Shown here in pieces: positions 21,365 to 31,094 of a DNA stretch of 64,000 nt. The stretch spans positions 10,003,200-10,067,199 of the forward strand of contig CM032809.1 in assembly GCA_019155185.1 (NCBI GenBank). Reading direction: 5' to 3'. The DNA is from Beaufortia kweichowensis. Taxonomy: Eukaryota; Chordata; Actinopteri; Cypriniformes; Gastromyzontidae. The position numbers and the translations under genes are program-made. Every line of letters starts with the position of its first letter. Within the stretch, counting starts at the first letter, position 1. The notes below the pieces were generated by a model. The model made no database searches. It was not told the DNA's origin and worked only from the letters and a program-made list of their open reading frames with translations.

Positions 21365-21660
21365 GAATGCTTGATTCTGATTGGCCAATCATGACATTCC
21401 GAGTTATGTTATTCACTAATAACAACTGTTTAAAATTAATAACACAGGCTTATCCAGGTACAACTTGACCTTGAAAATAATTAACTTTACTAATTTATAA
21501 CAAATATGAGATTGTATTACAAATGATTAAACCAAATTGCGTGTTCGGCTTGTTTAAACGTTGTCTCTTGGCTGACAGTCATGTCTAAAGCTGGTAGAAA
21601 ACTTTCTTGCAGATGGTTTGTATTCGTTACAAATATTGACCCCTTCAACAGGGGTCTAGA
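21365..21660 (+). mobile_element. family H element, copy 3 (best preserved)
   Basis: Starts at GGAATGCTTGATTCTGATTG then GCCAATC. It continues with GTTATGTTATTCACTAATAA, AATAACACAGG, CAACTTGACCTTGAAAATAA, AATGATTAAACCAAATTG and GACAGTCATGTCTAAAGCTG. Used here as the reference for the two other copies. Confidence 0.75.
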
Positions 21661-22662
21661 CTGTATACTGTAATATAATACATGCAACATATGGCTTTCA
21701 CTTTTAAATTGAGTTCATTGTGTACAGGTTTACAGTAAATAGATCAGTTGCATTACCATACTGTACTGTACTGTGCAACATGTAGCTTAATGTTCAGGCT
21801 TTGCAGCAAAAGTATAGCAAAAATACACATTCCTTGTAGAAACATTGTTATTCTTGAAGGTCTGTTTGAACAATACACAAAATCTGTCCCTCTGATTCCG
21901 CTTCACAAAGAGAAGTAATTCACTTTTAGACATTGCGTGCCTGCAGGCACAGAAAGGAGACAGAAGAAGTCCCGAATTAAATAATTTACTGTGCAAGAAA
22001 GACTTGTATTGAATGTTGAAAGAGCAGCATGTTAAAATAAATAAAGGCAGATTGTTTGCAGGGTCACTGTGCTACAGTTTCACAGCGTTCTGTCTGCTGC
22101 ATGCTTAGTTCTCATGCTTATTATAAGTGTACGTTTCCAAGGGTGATCAAGAAATCCTTAAGAGTTTTTTATGAATATCCTATTGTTTCTGAGAGTAGGT
22201 GGATTAGTGTTTCCCTTTTTTGTTGAGCTGTAAAACATTTCAAACAGTATGGGCTGCCCTTTGCAAGCTTGTACCTGGAGACTTAGCTGTCTGCTCTGAT
22301 TATGCAGTCGATGTTTTTTTTTAGAGGCATTTGTGTGGTGGTGAATTGCTCGGTGGTATAACTCGGTAAGCAAATCTGTTTGATGGGCCTGGTACCACTT
22401 ACTTTTAAATGCTAATGAGTAATAATTAAGACACCAAGTATGGCCTAATCACAAGTCTCCTCAACACACCCACCTGCCACTTCTCAAGTGTGCATTCTGC
22501 TTCTTCTTCCTCCTTAATAACAACTACACTGTTTAAAGTACCCTATAGGGTCAGTGCACTTGAGTTTGATGACCTTAACAGCGCTTGTGACAGGTGCAGG
22601 CAAGGCTAACTTTACACGCCTGAGTGCCAGTGAAATATGAAGGGACACACCTCCACCTGCAG
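21661..22662 (+). other. intronic, nothing recognised
   Basis: Ordinary AT-rich sequence; short chance frames only. Confidence 0.45.
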
Positions 22663-22714
22663 ACAGTGCTTACATAATCCCTCTGTGATTGACAGGGACA
22701 GTATCAGCCAATGG
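22663..22714 (+). other. weak micro-exon candidate
   Basis: A pyrimidine-rich acceptor (CACACCTCCACCTGCAG) and strong donor (CCAATGG then GTGAGTAG) bracket 52 bases. No coding frame can be judged at this length. 22715-23057 holds nothing else. Confidence 0.2.
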
Positions 22715-23057
22715 GTGAGTAGAGCCAGCTGGACCAGAAATTTGTTTACACATCGGGGGGTGGAGCCTGGTTTCACCCTTTGTTGGATAAAGGGTGTCAA
22801 GTTAGGCCTATCCAGGCAAGCTTTTACACTCCCTCGCAGGTATGTGTGCGTAAACTCAAGACCTGGGCCGCATTGTTCTTCAGAATAAAAGGCAAATTAA
22901 TGTTACGCTCATTTCTTTCCATTACTCACCGCCAATTCTTTCTGAGCTCTGACCTTGTTGGCCAAAGCTGCTGTTTATTTAATTGGAATCAGAGAGAGGA
23001 CAGTTTTGCATCTTGGATAAAATGCATCACACAGAGAGTTTTGGGTTTACATTGTTG

Positions 23058-23107
23058 GTACATTCATGCATTCAGCAGACGGTTCCAAAGCGAGTTGCAG
23101 TGCATTT
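23058..23107 (-). mobile_element. SINE tail fragment (inverted)
   Basis: The reverse complement reads AATGCACTGCAACTCGCTTT, GGAACCGTCTGC, GAATGCATGAATGT, the tail of the tRNA-derived SINE. It directly abuts the hairpin element at 23109. Confidence 0.6.
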
Positions 23108-23108
23108 A

Positions 23109-23259
23109 AAGTCCAGTCATCTTTAAGTCATTTAAACATTATTTCAAGTAATTACAAGTCATTTCAAAATAAGTTGAAAGTGTGTAACTTAATTTGATGA
23201 GTTGAAATGACTTGTAATTAGTTGAAATATTGTAAAAACTGTTCAAGATGACTGGACTT
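23109..23259. mobile_element. hairpin MITE-B, 151 bp
   Basis: Starts AAGTCCAGTCATCTT and ends with its exact inverse AAGATGACTGGACTT. The arms continue to pair further in (AATTACAAGTCATTTCA against TGAAATGACTTGTAATT), so nearly the whole element folds on itself. No coding content. Confidence 0.85.
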
Positions 23260-23559
23260 AAAAATTTAAGGCAGAAAAATAATTTTTTACAGTGTGGAAC
23301 ATTTATTTCACCATTTACTTTTCATTATTTCGTAGTTGAATTCTAATCTAATCATGACAAACTATATATCAATGGAAATGTTAAAGACTTGAGAGTAATT
23401 ATTTGACAAATTTTTATAACAATAGGCATGTGAATACATTTTTTTTATGTTATTTGTAAAAAAACCTAAAAATAATTAAAACAATTAAAAGAAAAATATC
23501 TCAATTTTAAAAATTGTAATTCATTTTTATGTGTATATTCAATTTCATGTAAAGAAAGA

Positions 23560-23760
23560 TATAGACCATTTCACAAGATGTAAACAACACTGGTCCAGAA
23601 GCACTTCCTGTTTCAGTTTTTTGTATTTCACATATGTAAATTAAATTAAATCTTTAAGATGTTTGTTAAACAAGTCAGTTGTAAATGTTCTGTTGATTGT
23701 ATTTTGTTCTGAGACAGGAAGTGCTTCTGGACCAGTGCTGTTTACATCTTGCGGTCTATA
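23560..23760. mobile_element. hairpin MITE-C, 201 bp, TA flanks
   Basis: Left arm TAGACCATTTCACAAGATGT, AAACAACACTGGTCCAGAAG, CACTTCCTGT. The right arm is its inverse with few mismatches, ending CATCTTGCGGTCTA. TA sits on each side, consistent with the TA duplication of Tc1/mariner-type elements. About 50 paired bases per arm. Confidence 0.85.
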
Positions 23761-23980
23761 CATTTTTCTCATCAGTATCTGCGCTCCCTCAGAATCGAAC
23801 CCATGATCTTAGTGTTGCTAGCAAAAATCCCAGTTGAGCTACAGGAAACGAGGCATTTTGTTTGGCAGACATACTGCATTTAAGCTACACATTTTATTAG
23901 TATGTGCGCTCACTGGGAATCAAACCCATGACCTTTGCATTGCGAGTGCAGCTCCTCCGTTTGAGCTAAAGGAAAAGGGA
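23761..23980 (-). mobile_element. two tRNA-derived SINE copies in tandem (inverted)
   Basis: Read on the minus strand, each copy has an A box (GTAGCTCAACTGG; TTTAGCTCAAACGG) and a B box (CATGGGTTCGATTC; CATGGGTTTGATTCC) at tRNA spacing. A GAGCGCACATACTAATAAAA-type body follows. The copy nearer 23980 also has a shortened GTAGCTTAAATGCA..CTGCCAAA tail; the other loses its tail where MITE-C begins. Confidence 0.8.
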
Positions 23981-24739
23981 TGAAATTGAATGAGCAGTGC
24001 TGTTTCTTTCATCTCGGCTCTATTCATTTGCCCTTCCTTCACTGGCGCAGTACACATCCCTAACCTGCTTTTGTACTGCAGCGCTCAAGAGCTTTTTTGA
24101 TATCAAGATAAAAAACATTTCTTTCTCCTGTGAGTAGATGTCAGCATGGCGGCTGCTGGTCTTCCGTGAGACTCTCCGTGATGGCTTTATGCTTAGACTT
24201 TAGCTTTTATTTTATCGAAGAACAATGCAGTGAGCGTAAATGTACTTCAAACTGTTCATTGTGTAGCGGATGTGTCTGAATTTTCGTAATCGTCAAAGTG
24301 TGGCGCTTTAGCATCAATAATTCTGCTTCTCCATCTAAAGGCAGCTCATTCAGTTCATTTTTTGCGTGGTTAAAAATAAAGCACTTGTACGTATGAATAA
24401 ATCACATTGATTTCAGTCTCTGGAATTCATTTCAGATTCAGGCAGGTTTTACAGCAGTGAAATAGCTTCAAGTGCCATAAGACATTTTGAAGTGTTTTGA
24501 GTTCCATATAGAAAGCTCACACAGCCTTCTGGTGAAGTTGTAAATACCACATTTTCGAGTTACATAAACATGATTGACCAAGCAAAATTGAAATTAATCA
24601 ATGGGAAACTACAAATTCTAAATGATACCGATTAAAGATGACTCACCCCTTTTCAATACGTAGTAAATGATTTTATTATTATTAAAGTTACAGTTTTAGT
24701 CTCATGCAAATTGTTCATTTATATGTTTTATTTATTATA
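23981..24739 (+). other. intronic; contains a YY1-like ATGGCGGC word
   Basis: CAGCATGGCGGCTGC (near 24145-24160) matches a YY1-type core and opens only a seven-codon frame. Nothing else recognised. Confidence 0.35.
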
Positions 24740-24800
24740 GCTTGAATGCACTGTAAGTCACTTTGGATAAAAGCATCGGTCAAAGGCATAAATGACTACT
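24740..24800 (+). mobile_element. SINE tail fragment
   Basis: GCTTGAATGCACTGTAAGTC then ACTTTGGATAAAAGCATC and GGCATAAATGAC. This is the conserved SINE 3' module without its tRNA head. Confidence 0.7.
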
Positions 24801-25689
24801 TCCTTATTTTGATTCTGATATAACCGTAGTATGTGCCATAATGACGTCTGCCGCCTCGAAAGCAGCCGTTCACCAGGTGCACTTGAAAGCTGCATTAGTC
24901 CTTGTCAGTCAAGTGATCTGAGACCTTATAAAGTAGATGTACCGGCAGTCAGATCTAGAGGGAATCGATCACTTGGTTTCTGAATGGCAGAGTGTGAATA
25001 GTGTTGCGGCTCTGTGTCAGCGCAGAGGATCGATGACCCTTCCTCGGGGTGTGAACATCAGTATGTTGGCTGATCCCTCTGGGCATATGCAGAGCTACGA
25101 TTGATGCCATTTTGCTCCCTGAATGCAACAAAGAACAGCAAAGGAAAAAACAGTTGTCTGTTATGCAGTTCATTAATGGTGAAAAGAATAATGGTTCTCA
25201 GTATAACAGCCCTCTGGAAAGTGGCAGTCTAAAAGCCTCATTGCCAGTGTATATTATAAAAAACATTATGCATAAGTCAGTTATTGAGATAGCGTACAAA
25301 GCTATGCCTCTGCGTGCTTGATGTTAGTGATCCTTTATATCTCAGCGTTTTTATCTCAGCGGTTAGCCTTCATTGATATTTAATGGTATTCACTATGTAG
25401 TTTGGCTCTTGAACTGCCTTGTAAGGAATGTGGTGGGAAAACAAGAAACTTTTCACCTATTTTAGGCTCCATACTGTCAGTGTCATGTTTCACATCTCTA
25501 ATAATACTTTAAATGTGACTGAATAAAGCATATGGATATAGGTATGGTAAAGCAGTTAGCAATTTTGATTCAGTACATCAACACGATTGAGGTGTGTTTG
25601 GTTGCTTTTTACAACAGTTCAACAGTTGCTGCAATCTAGAACTTTTTTATTACTTTTCTTTACACAAGCGAGTGCTTAAAAACTGGGTT
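24801..25689 (+). other. intronic, nothing recognised
   Basis: No supported gene, repeat or paired splice sites. Confidence 0.4.
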
Positions 25690-25845
25690 CTGCTTACCTT
25701 ACTCTAAATACAATAGTAAGCTTATAATAATGATTTATAGTTGAGCTGTCAAGAACAATATTCAAAGAAATGTCAGTTTTTATTTCAAACACGAATGGCA
25801 ATATAGAGGCAAAAATGATAGATTGCAGCTTTAATACCAAATAAC
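25690..25845 (+). mobile_element. family R repeat, copy 1
   Basis: CTTACC, GTAAGCTTATAATAATGATT, AGTTGAGCTGTCAAGAACAA, TTTCAAACA and ATAGATTGCAGCTTTAATAC align in order with 38300-38478. A donor-like site on the minus strand inside the repeat is incidental. Confidence 0.65.
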
Positions 25846-26574
25846 TTACGTGTTAGAAAACATTTGGCACGTTAGTTTGCATTTTTTTCTAAAAGAAGAT
25901 AAAACATCAGGCTTAGATTGTTGCACAGCAATGCACAGACTTGTACATGCAAAAAAAAATTCACAGATATCTCTTTTTCTGCTCAATATATTCTGTAATT
26001 CAGCTCCACTTCAGGTTTTCCTGTTTACGCTCACAGTAAACGATACGAGAAAGTCCGCTCCTTGCTTTAAGCCGTTTCACTTCCACGTAGCATCCCTCAC
26101 ATAGTCAGGTCTGTAAAGCCGCAGACACAAACAAACAGACCGATACAAACATTTAAACATTCCAGTGCATTGGTGCGTATTTCTCCAATTCTTCTTCTTA
26201 AGTAGAAAACAAATAGGTAAACACAAAGAAAGAAACAACTTTGGAATTTCTTTCTTTCCATGTGCAATGTATCAAATATGAAATCTTGTTTTGCATATCG
26301 TTGATAAACAAAACGCAGCTGGAACCACTTGACCAGCACAGTATAAGCCCTGGAGTAGCACACACACAATTGAGGATGATTGTTGTGGAGTTGGGATGCC
26401 ATCCTTCCTGATGCAACTGGAAGATAAATAGGACCACCAGTTCTTTAGCCCTCCCAACTTCCTACCACATCACAAACTTCCTCTTTTCTCCTCCCTGTCT
26501 GCCTCATAATGCGCATATTATATAATTTGTGTTATTATATATTATACAGTGTTATTATAAAACTGACATAATGT
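25846..26574 (+). other. intronic, nothing recognised
   Basis: Overlapping chance frames on the minus strand around 26100-26460 show no domain or splice support. Confidence 0.4.
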
Positions 26575-26640
26575 AGTCTTGCCTTGTATGCTCTGTAAGT
26601 CACTTTGGATTAACGTGTCTGCCAATAGCATGAATGGGTG
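26575..26640 (+). mobile_element. SINE tail fragment
   Basis: GCTCTGTAAGTCACTTTGGA then TTAACGTGTCTGCCAATAGC matches the SINE 3' module with moderate decay. 26641-26977 holds only a chance minus-strand frame (133 codons, 26542-26943). Confidence 0.6.
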
Positions 26641-26977
26641 ACAGATCAGCAGATCTAAGCTAACTGAGGTCAGGAGGCTGAAAATGAGGAAATTACACCA
26701 GTCTGAAGACTGGAAGATGGTGTGTATACGCATCCTGTATGCCAGGTGAGAGTGATGTTGTGGGACCTGCCAAGCAGCACAGCGGGTATCAAGATTAAAC
26801 ACTTCCAGTGCAACTAAGGATATGCACCAAGAAAGGAATTCAATAACAGGAAAACTGCATGGATACAAACAATCCGTGAAATACCAAAATCCACCCTTAC
26901 CACTGTTATTTTTGGCAGGATATAGTCTTTCCTTATTATGCATGCTGTATTATTAGAGTAACGTGTAGCCTTCTTAC

Positions 26978-27135
26978 CTTATGAGTTTGTGGAAAGAACA
27001 GAAAGTTTTTGGGCAGGGTGTAGGGACTTTACTACAAGCTGTACTTAGCACAGTTACAGTAGATCGAAAGAATTTCCTGAAGCTGAGGTTGGCCTTGAAT
27101 AGACGAAAGTGTGGTTTTGACAAAGTAGAGACACG
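26978..27135 (-). CDS. weak coding-exon candidate, unidentified
   Basis: On the minus strand a good acceptor (CCTGTTTTCTGTTCAG) precedes 158 bases open in one frame only and closed by AAACTCATAAG and GTAAGAAGG, a near-consensus donor. The open frame continues upstream through the acceptor to 27240. The peptide is basic and serine/phenylalanine-rich with no recognised domain. It lies antisense inside the presumed long intron, so it could belong to a nested or non-coding transcript, or be chance. Confidence 0.25.
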
Positions 27136-27500
27136 CTGAACAGAAAACAGGCTGACGCAAAGAAAAATGCTGGGTGCTGAGATAAACCAGCTAAACGGCC
27201 GTCCCAGTTCCGTCTCATTTCCCCTCCTAACTGATGTCATACGAGTGGTGGAGCAGTGCCAATGTTTTTCCTCTCATAGACTTATCCAGTAAAATCTTTC
27301 CAAAGGAAGTCTCAGATGACAAGCATTCCTCTGTCTCACATCTTTACCGCTCAGTAATCTTAATTTTTTTCACGTGTTTAAGCCAGTTAAAGGTGCTTTA
27401 AGTATGAAATGGAGTAACCTAACATGGGAACTTCAAGAGCAATTTATTTTCTTTACTAACATTATACAAGACAAATAATTTTGCTGATCCAGTGAGTCTT
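27136..27500 (+). other. intronic, nothing recognised
   Basis: No notable structure. Confidence 0.4.
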
Positions 27501-27800
27501 ATAAAGGGATAGTGCACACAGAAATGAACTTTATTTTATCATTTACTCACCCTAATGCCATTTCAAACCTGTATGACTTTCCTTCTTCTGTTGAACACAA
27601 AAGAAGATATTTTGAAGAATACTCTTAACCAAACAACATTGGCCACCATTGACTTTCATTGTATGAACACAAAATCACTGAGACATTTCTCTCAATATCT
27701 TCTTTTGTGTTTCAGAGAAGAAAAAGTCATATACAGTTTTTGAATGATATGAGGGTGAATGATAATGATGACACATTTTTGAGGTGAACTATGACTTTAA
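27501..27800 (+). mobile_element. MITE-A copy, near full length
   Basis: ATAAAGGGATAGTGCACACA, ATTTACTCACCCTAATGCCA, AACACAAAAGAAGATATTTT and CCACCATTGACTTTCATTG lead to the mirrored arm AATATCTTCTTTTGTGTTTC and GGTGAACTATGACTTTAA. This is the clearest full unit in the window and defines the family at about 300 bp. A SINE-tail scrap (GCATCTGCCAAATGCATAAA) follows at about 27820-27845. Confidence 0.9.
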
Positions 27801-27845
27801 ATAAACTATTCCTTTTAAAGCATCTGCCAAATGCATAAATGTTAA

Positions 27846-28282
27846 AAACAATGTGCGAATCTCAAAAAATAATTGTGATGATAATTCTGAGGCTTCTTGA
27901 TAAATAGGCCATCTCTTGGACACTTGCACAGAGTCAACAGCTGTCAGTACGCTGAAGCGGCTTTGGGATGAGGAGGTTTGCAGGTTGAATGAGCAGCAGG
28001 AACTGGACTGATGAGGCCTGACACAGATAGATGAGGTTAATCTGAAGGCGACACACTGAAGCAGTATCCCAGGTGTCAGCGGCGAATGAGAGACTATTTA
28101 CCATAAGCTAGTGCACGGGGGAAGTCCAGATATCTATTTGTGTATGATACTCTTGTGATGATTACCCAACCAAAACGGCCAAGTCTGAAACTATATGCAG
28201 GAGAGGATGTACTACACAGCATGAGAATTATTGATTTTGGAATGAGCAATATTTTATCTTTAAACCTTTATACCTTCTATTA
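27846..28282 (+). other. intronic, nothing recognised
   Basis: No notable structure. Confidence 0.4.
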
Positions 28283-28380
28283 ATAACAACAACAATAATA
28301 ATAATAATAATAATGATAATATATAAGTAAATAACAAGTGATAAATAATAATTAATGCTACTAATAATAACACTTTATTG

Positions 28381-28443
<63 letters not shown>

Positions 28444-28515
28444 AATAATTAATTAATAATTGTTAATAATAATTTATAATAATAATAACAATAATAATAA
28501 TAATAATAAGCTGAA
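28283..28515. repeat. (AAT)n/(ATT)n trinucleotide array with inverted orientation
   Basis: AAT-type units (28283-28320), a perfect ATT run (about 28381-28440), then AAT/TAATAA units to 28510. The switch of orientation makes the array self-complementary. Confidence 0.9.
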
Positions 28516-30882
28516 ATTCATAACATTTGCCTGTCAATCACCATCTCTGCTTGAAACATGAAAATTGTAGGTCCATAACTTTAGTATAAGTTTTGGTAGA
28601 CAAAAATAAAAAATCCTGCAAAAAGTTGCTGATGATGCATGAAACTATAGTATGTTGTCAGCTTTTTTTACACATGACAGGAGAACCACTGATACACTTT
28701 GCAGCGATGCCATCATGGAAATTTATATTGAGCGTAGTAAACTACAGCCAATGTGCCATCATTGGCAATGAGAAACGCTACTGGAAAGATTTCCTTGTAT
28801 GTGAGACAAAGTGTATTATAACGGCAACAAAAAACGATTGATAGTTACTGAGAGTCAGCCAGAAGGTTGTTTCCTGGGAAGAGAGGCAGAGTATGCAAAG
28901 CAGATACTACAGCCTTGGCCAACGCTCATTTGATGTCATGGCCAGAATTGCTATTTATTTACCCTTCACAGTTGGAGAGGAGAAGGAAAGTTGCCATGTT
29001 GGGAGGAGGTTTGTTGGCACTGAGGTTTGTTCCCCAACGGGGAACATTTTGTATGTAGCTAGATATATCCATCTCATGAGAAAACACCATCTATTAACAG
29101 AAGACTGTTTGTGATTGTATAAATCTCCAACCTTCAGATCATCAACAGCATTTGCACTGCTGGTTCATGGTAGTTTATGCTGGTTTAGCTGGTAGACCAT
29201 ATTATAGACTTCAACTTCCAAAACCCACAATTCTGTATGACCAGCAATGCTGTCTTTTTAACACAGCTGTAAGGGATGGTTTGGTCAGGGGCCTGGACCC
29301 ATGGATACCATGATTTTGCCAAGCAGGACATGTTTCTAAAGCTACATATTCTTGTCATTCAGTTATGTTTTATGGGTATTCAGTTATGTTTTATGGGTAA
29401 ACAGAAGGCTGGGGTTCGGGCATTTTATTGACCTGTCATTGTAAGGCTGATTAATGTTTAGGGTTGGTGTTACAGATAGGGTTCGGCCTGACAGTAGTGT
29501 TATTCCAGCATCAACAAAAGATGTTATTCCAAGAACACGCTCTACTTTTCAGAACACTGTCAGCCTGGATCCACCTAGATTAGCTAATGTAACATTACAT
29601 GCCAGTACCAAACTTTTAATCCAACCTTCAATATAAGCATTGCTTTAGGAGATAAATGATTGTATAGCACCAACCCATGTTACTGTAAATCTTCACATTC
29701 ATTGCGACTACTGTGACGTCTTTGAGTGACTAATGACAAGATCTAGATACAAATGGCTGTCTTTTACAAATTATATCATGAAGATCATATGCTCATTGAC
29801 ACTGGCTAAAAACTATGACTTTCTATGTGGAAGGTATTCTGTCTGGATGCTCTTTGGAGGGTCTTCGAGGAGACCGTGGTAGTCCGTTCTGGTCCGGGGT
29901 CATTATTTGGCCATTGTGGAAGTACAGCCCTCTTGCTAAGAGTGATCCTGTTGAGATTACATCAGGAAAAGCATACCAGAAAAGGGTTGGGGGCTTCTTC
30001 TTTTTCCTGATGGGAAATGATTTGATTTTGTTGCTTGAACGTTTTCTTTATAATAGTTGCCATATTATTCTAGTACAAACCGAACTCTGGCTTTTTTCTT
30101 AGCTGTTGACAGAGAAACAGCAGGGTAAAACATTGGGTTGTGTTGCGGAGCACAGAATAACATTGTGTTTTTGGGCTTCGAACAACTTCAGAGGTTTATG
30201 AGTAATCTTCGACAGGAACCCACCCTTGGAGAAACATTATACGGTTGTCTACTTTGAGCACAAAGACGATCTTTTCCTTTCGTCTAAAGACAAGGGAACA
30301 TAACTGTTTCCATATAGTTGTTCATGTGAAAATCTCTGGCAGGTGATGTGCGTTAGATCTTTCTGTATTTACACAGAAGTTGCTAGATTAGCAGGTTTTC
30401 ATTGCTCTCTGCTTTATGTCTGCCTGCCAAGTGTAGCACATGATCGTTCCATCAATAGTAATATTTCTCAATCTTGCCTGTTCTAGTTTTGGAAGTGGTG
30501 TGTGCTTGTTGTTGTTGGTTTTTAATCTTTTAAGCCGGAGGACAGATTTTGTAATACATTTTAAGGTATTACACAATGTTACACCATAGTTTCCCATAGT
30601 TACTCCAGTTTTTTGTGTTTTAGTGTTTGAGGATAACTCATACATATCCCTTAAGACTTGTTTCTTTCACGGTAAAGAATTGTTTGACCTCACTATTTTG
30701 TGGTCAGATATTGTCTTATGTGCCAGATCACATGTTCTGGATCTTTGTTTCAACTTCTCTTTATATTTTTTCTCATGTACTTGAAGGGCCTAATGAAAAT
30801 TTCTTTTTTGTATGCTGACACGCATTATGAGATGATTAAAAAAGTGGCTGCAGTGTGTTTTATTAGTGTTTTTTATTTAACA
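28516..30882 (+). other. intronic; minor repeats only
   Basis: 28860-29060 is a balanced block that may be constrained. A 20-base unit ATTCAGTTATGTTTTATGGG is duplicated in tandem at 29357-29397. GCTGGTTTAGCTGGTAGACC (about 29177) resembles a common fish repeat. Chance frames near 29454-30102 lack exon signals. Confidence 0.35.
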
Positions 30883-31094
30883 TTAAAGGGATAGTTTAAC
30901 CAAATATGAAAACTCTCTGATGGTGTACTCACCCTCTTATAATTCCAGCTTTTAAACACAAACAAACTTCTTATACAGGGTTATACAAATCACATCCATT
31001 CATCATTAAAGTAATCAAAATGACTGATGACATATACAGGTTAAATGGCTAAATTATGGGATAATTTTCATATTTGGGTGAACTGTTCCTTTAA
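30883..31094 (+). mobile_element. MITE-A copy
   Basis: TTAAAGGGATAGTTTAACCA at the left and ATATTTGGGTGAACTGTTCC then TTTAA at the right are inverted termini. The interior is shortened. Confidence 0.8.

Noticed and set aside
23761..23980. Functional tRNA genes
   Set aside because: A and B boxes are followed by the SINE body and the acceptor stem does not pair; these are SINE heads.
26542..26943. 133-codon minus-strand open frame
   Set aside because: Overlaps a SINE tail at its downstream end and shows no domain or splice support.
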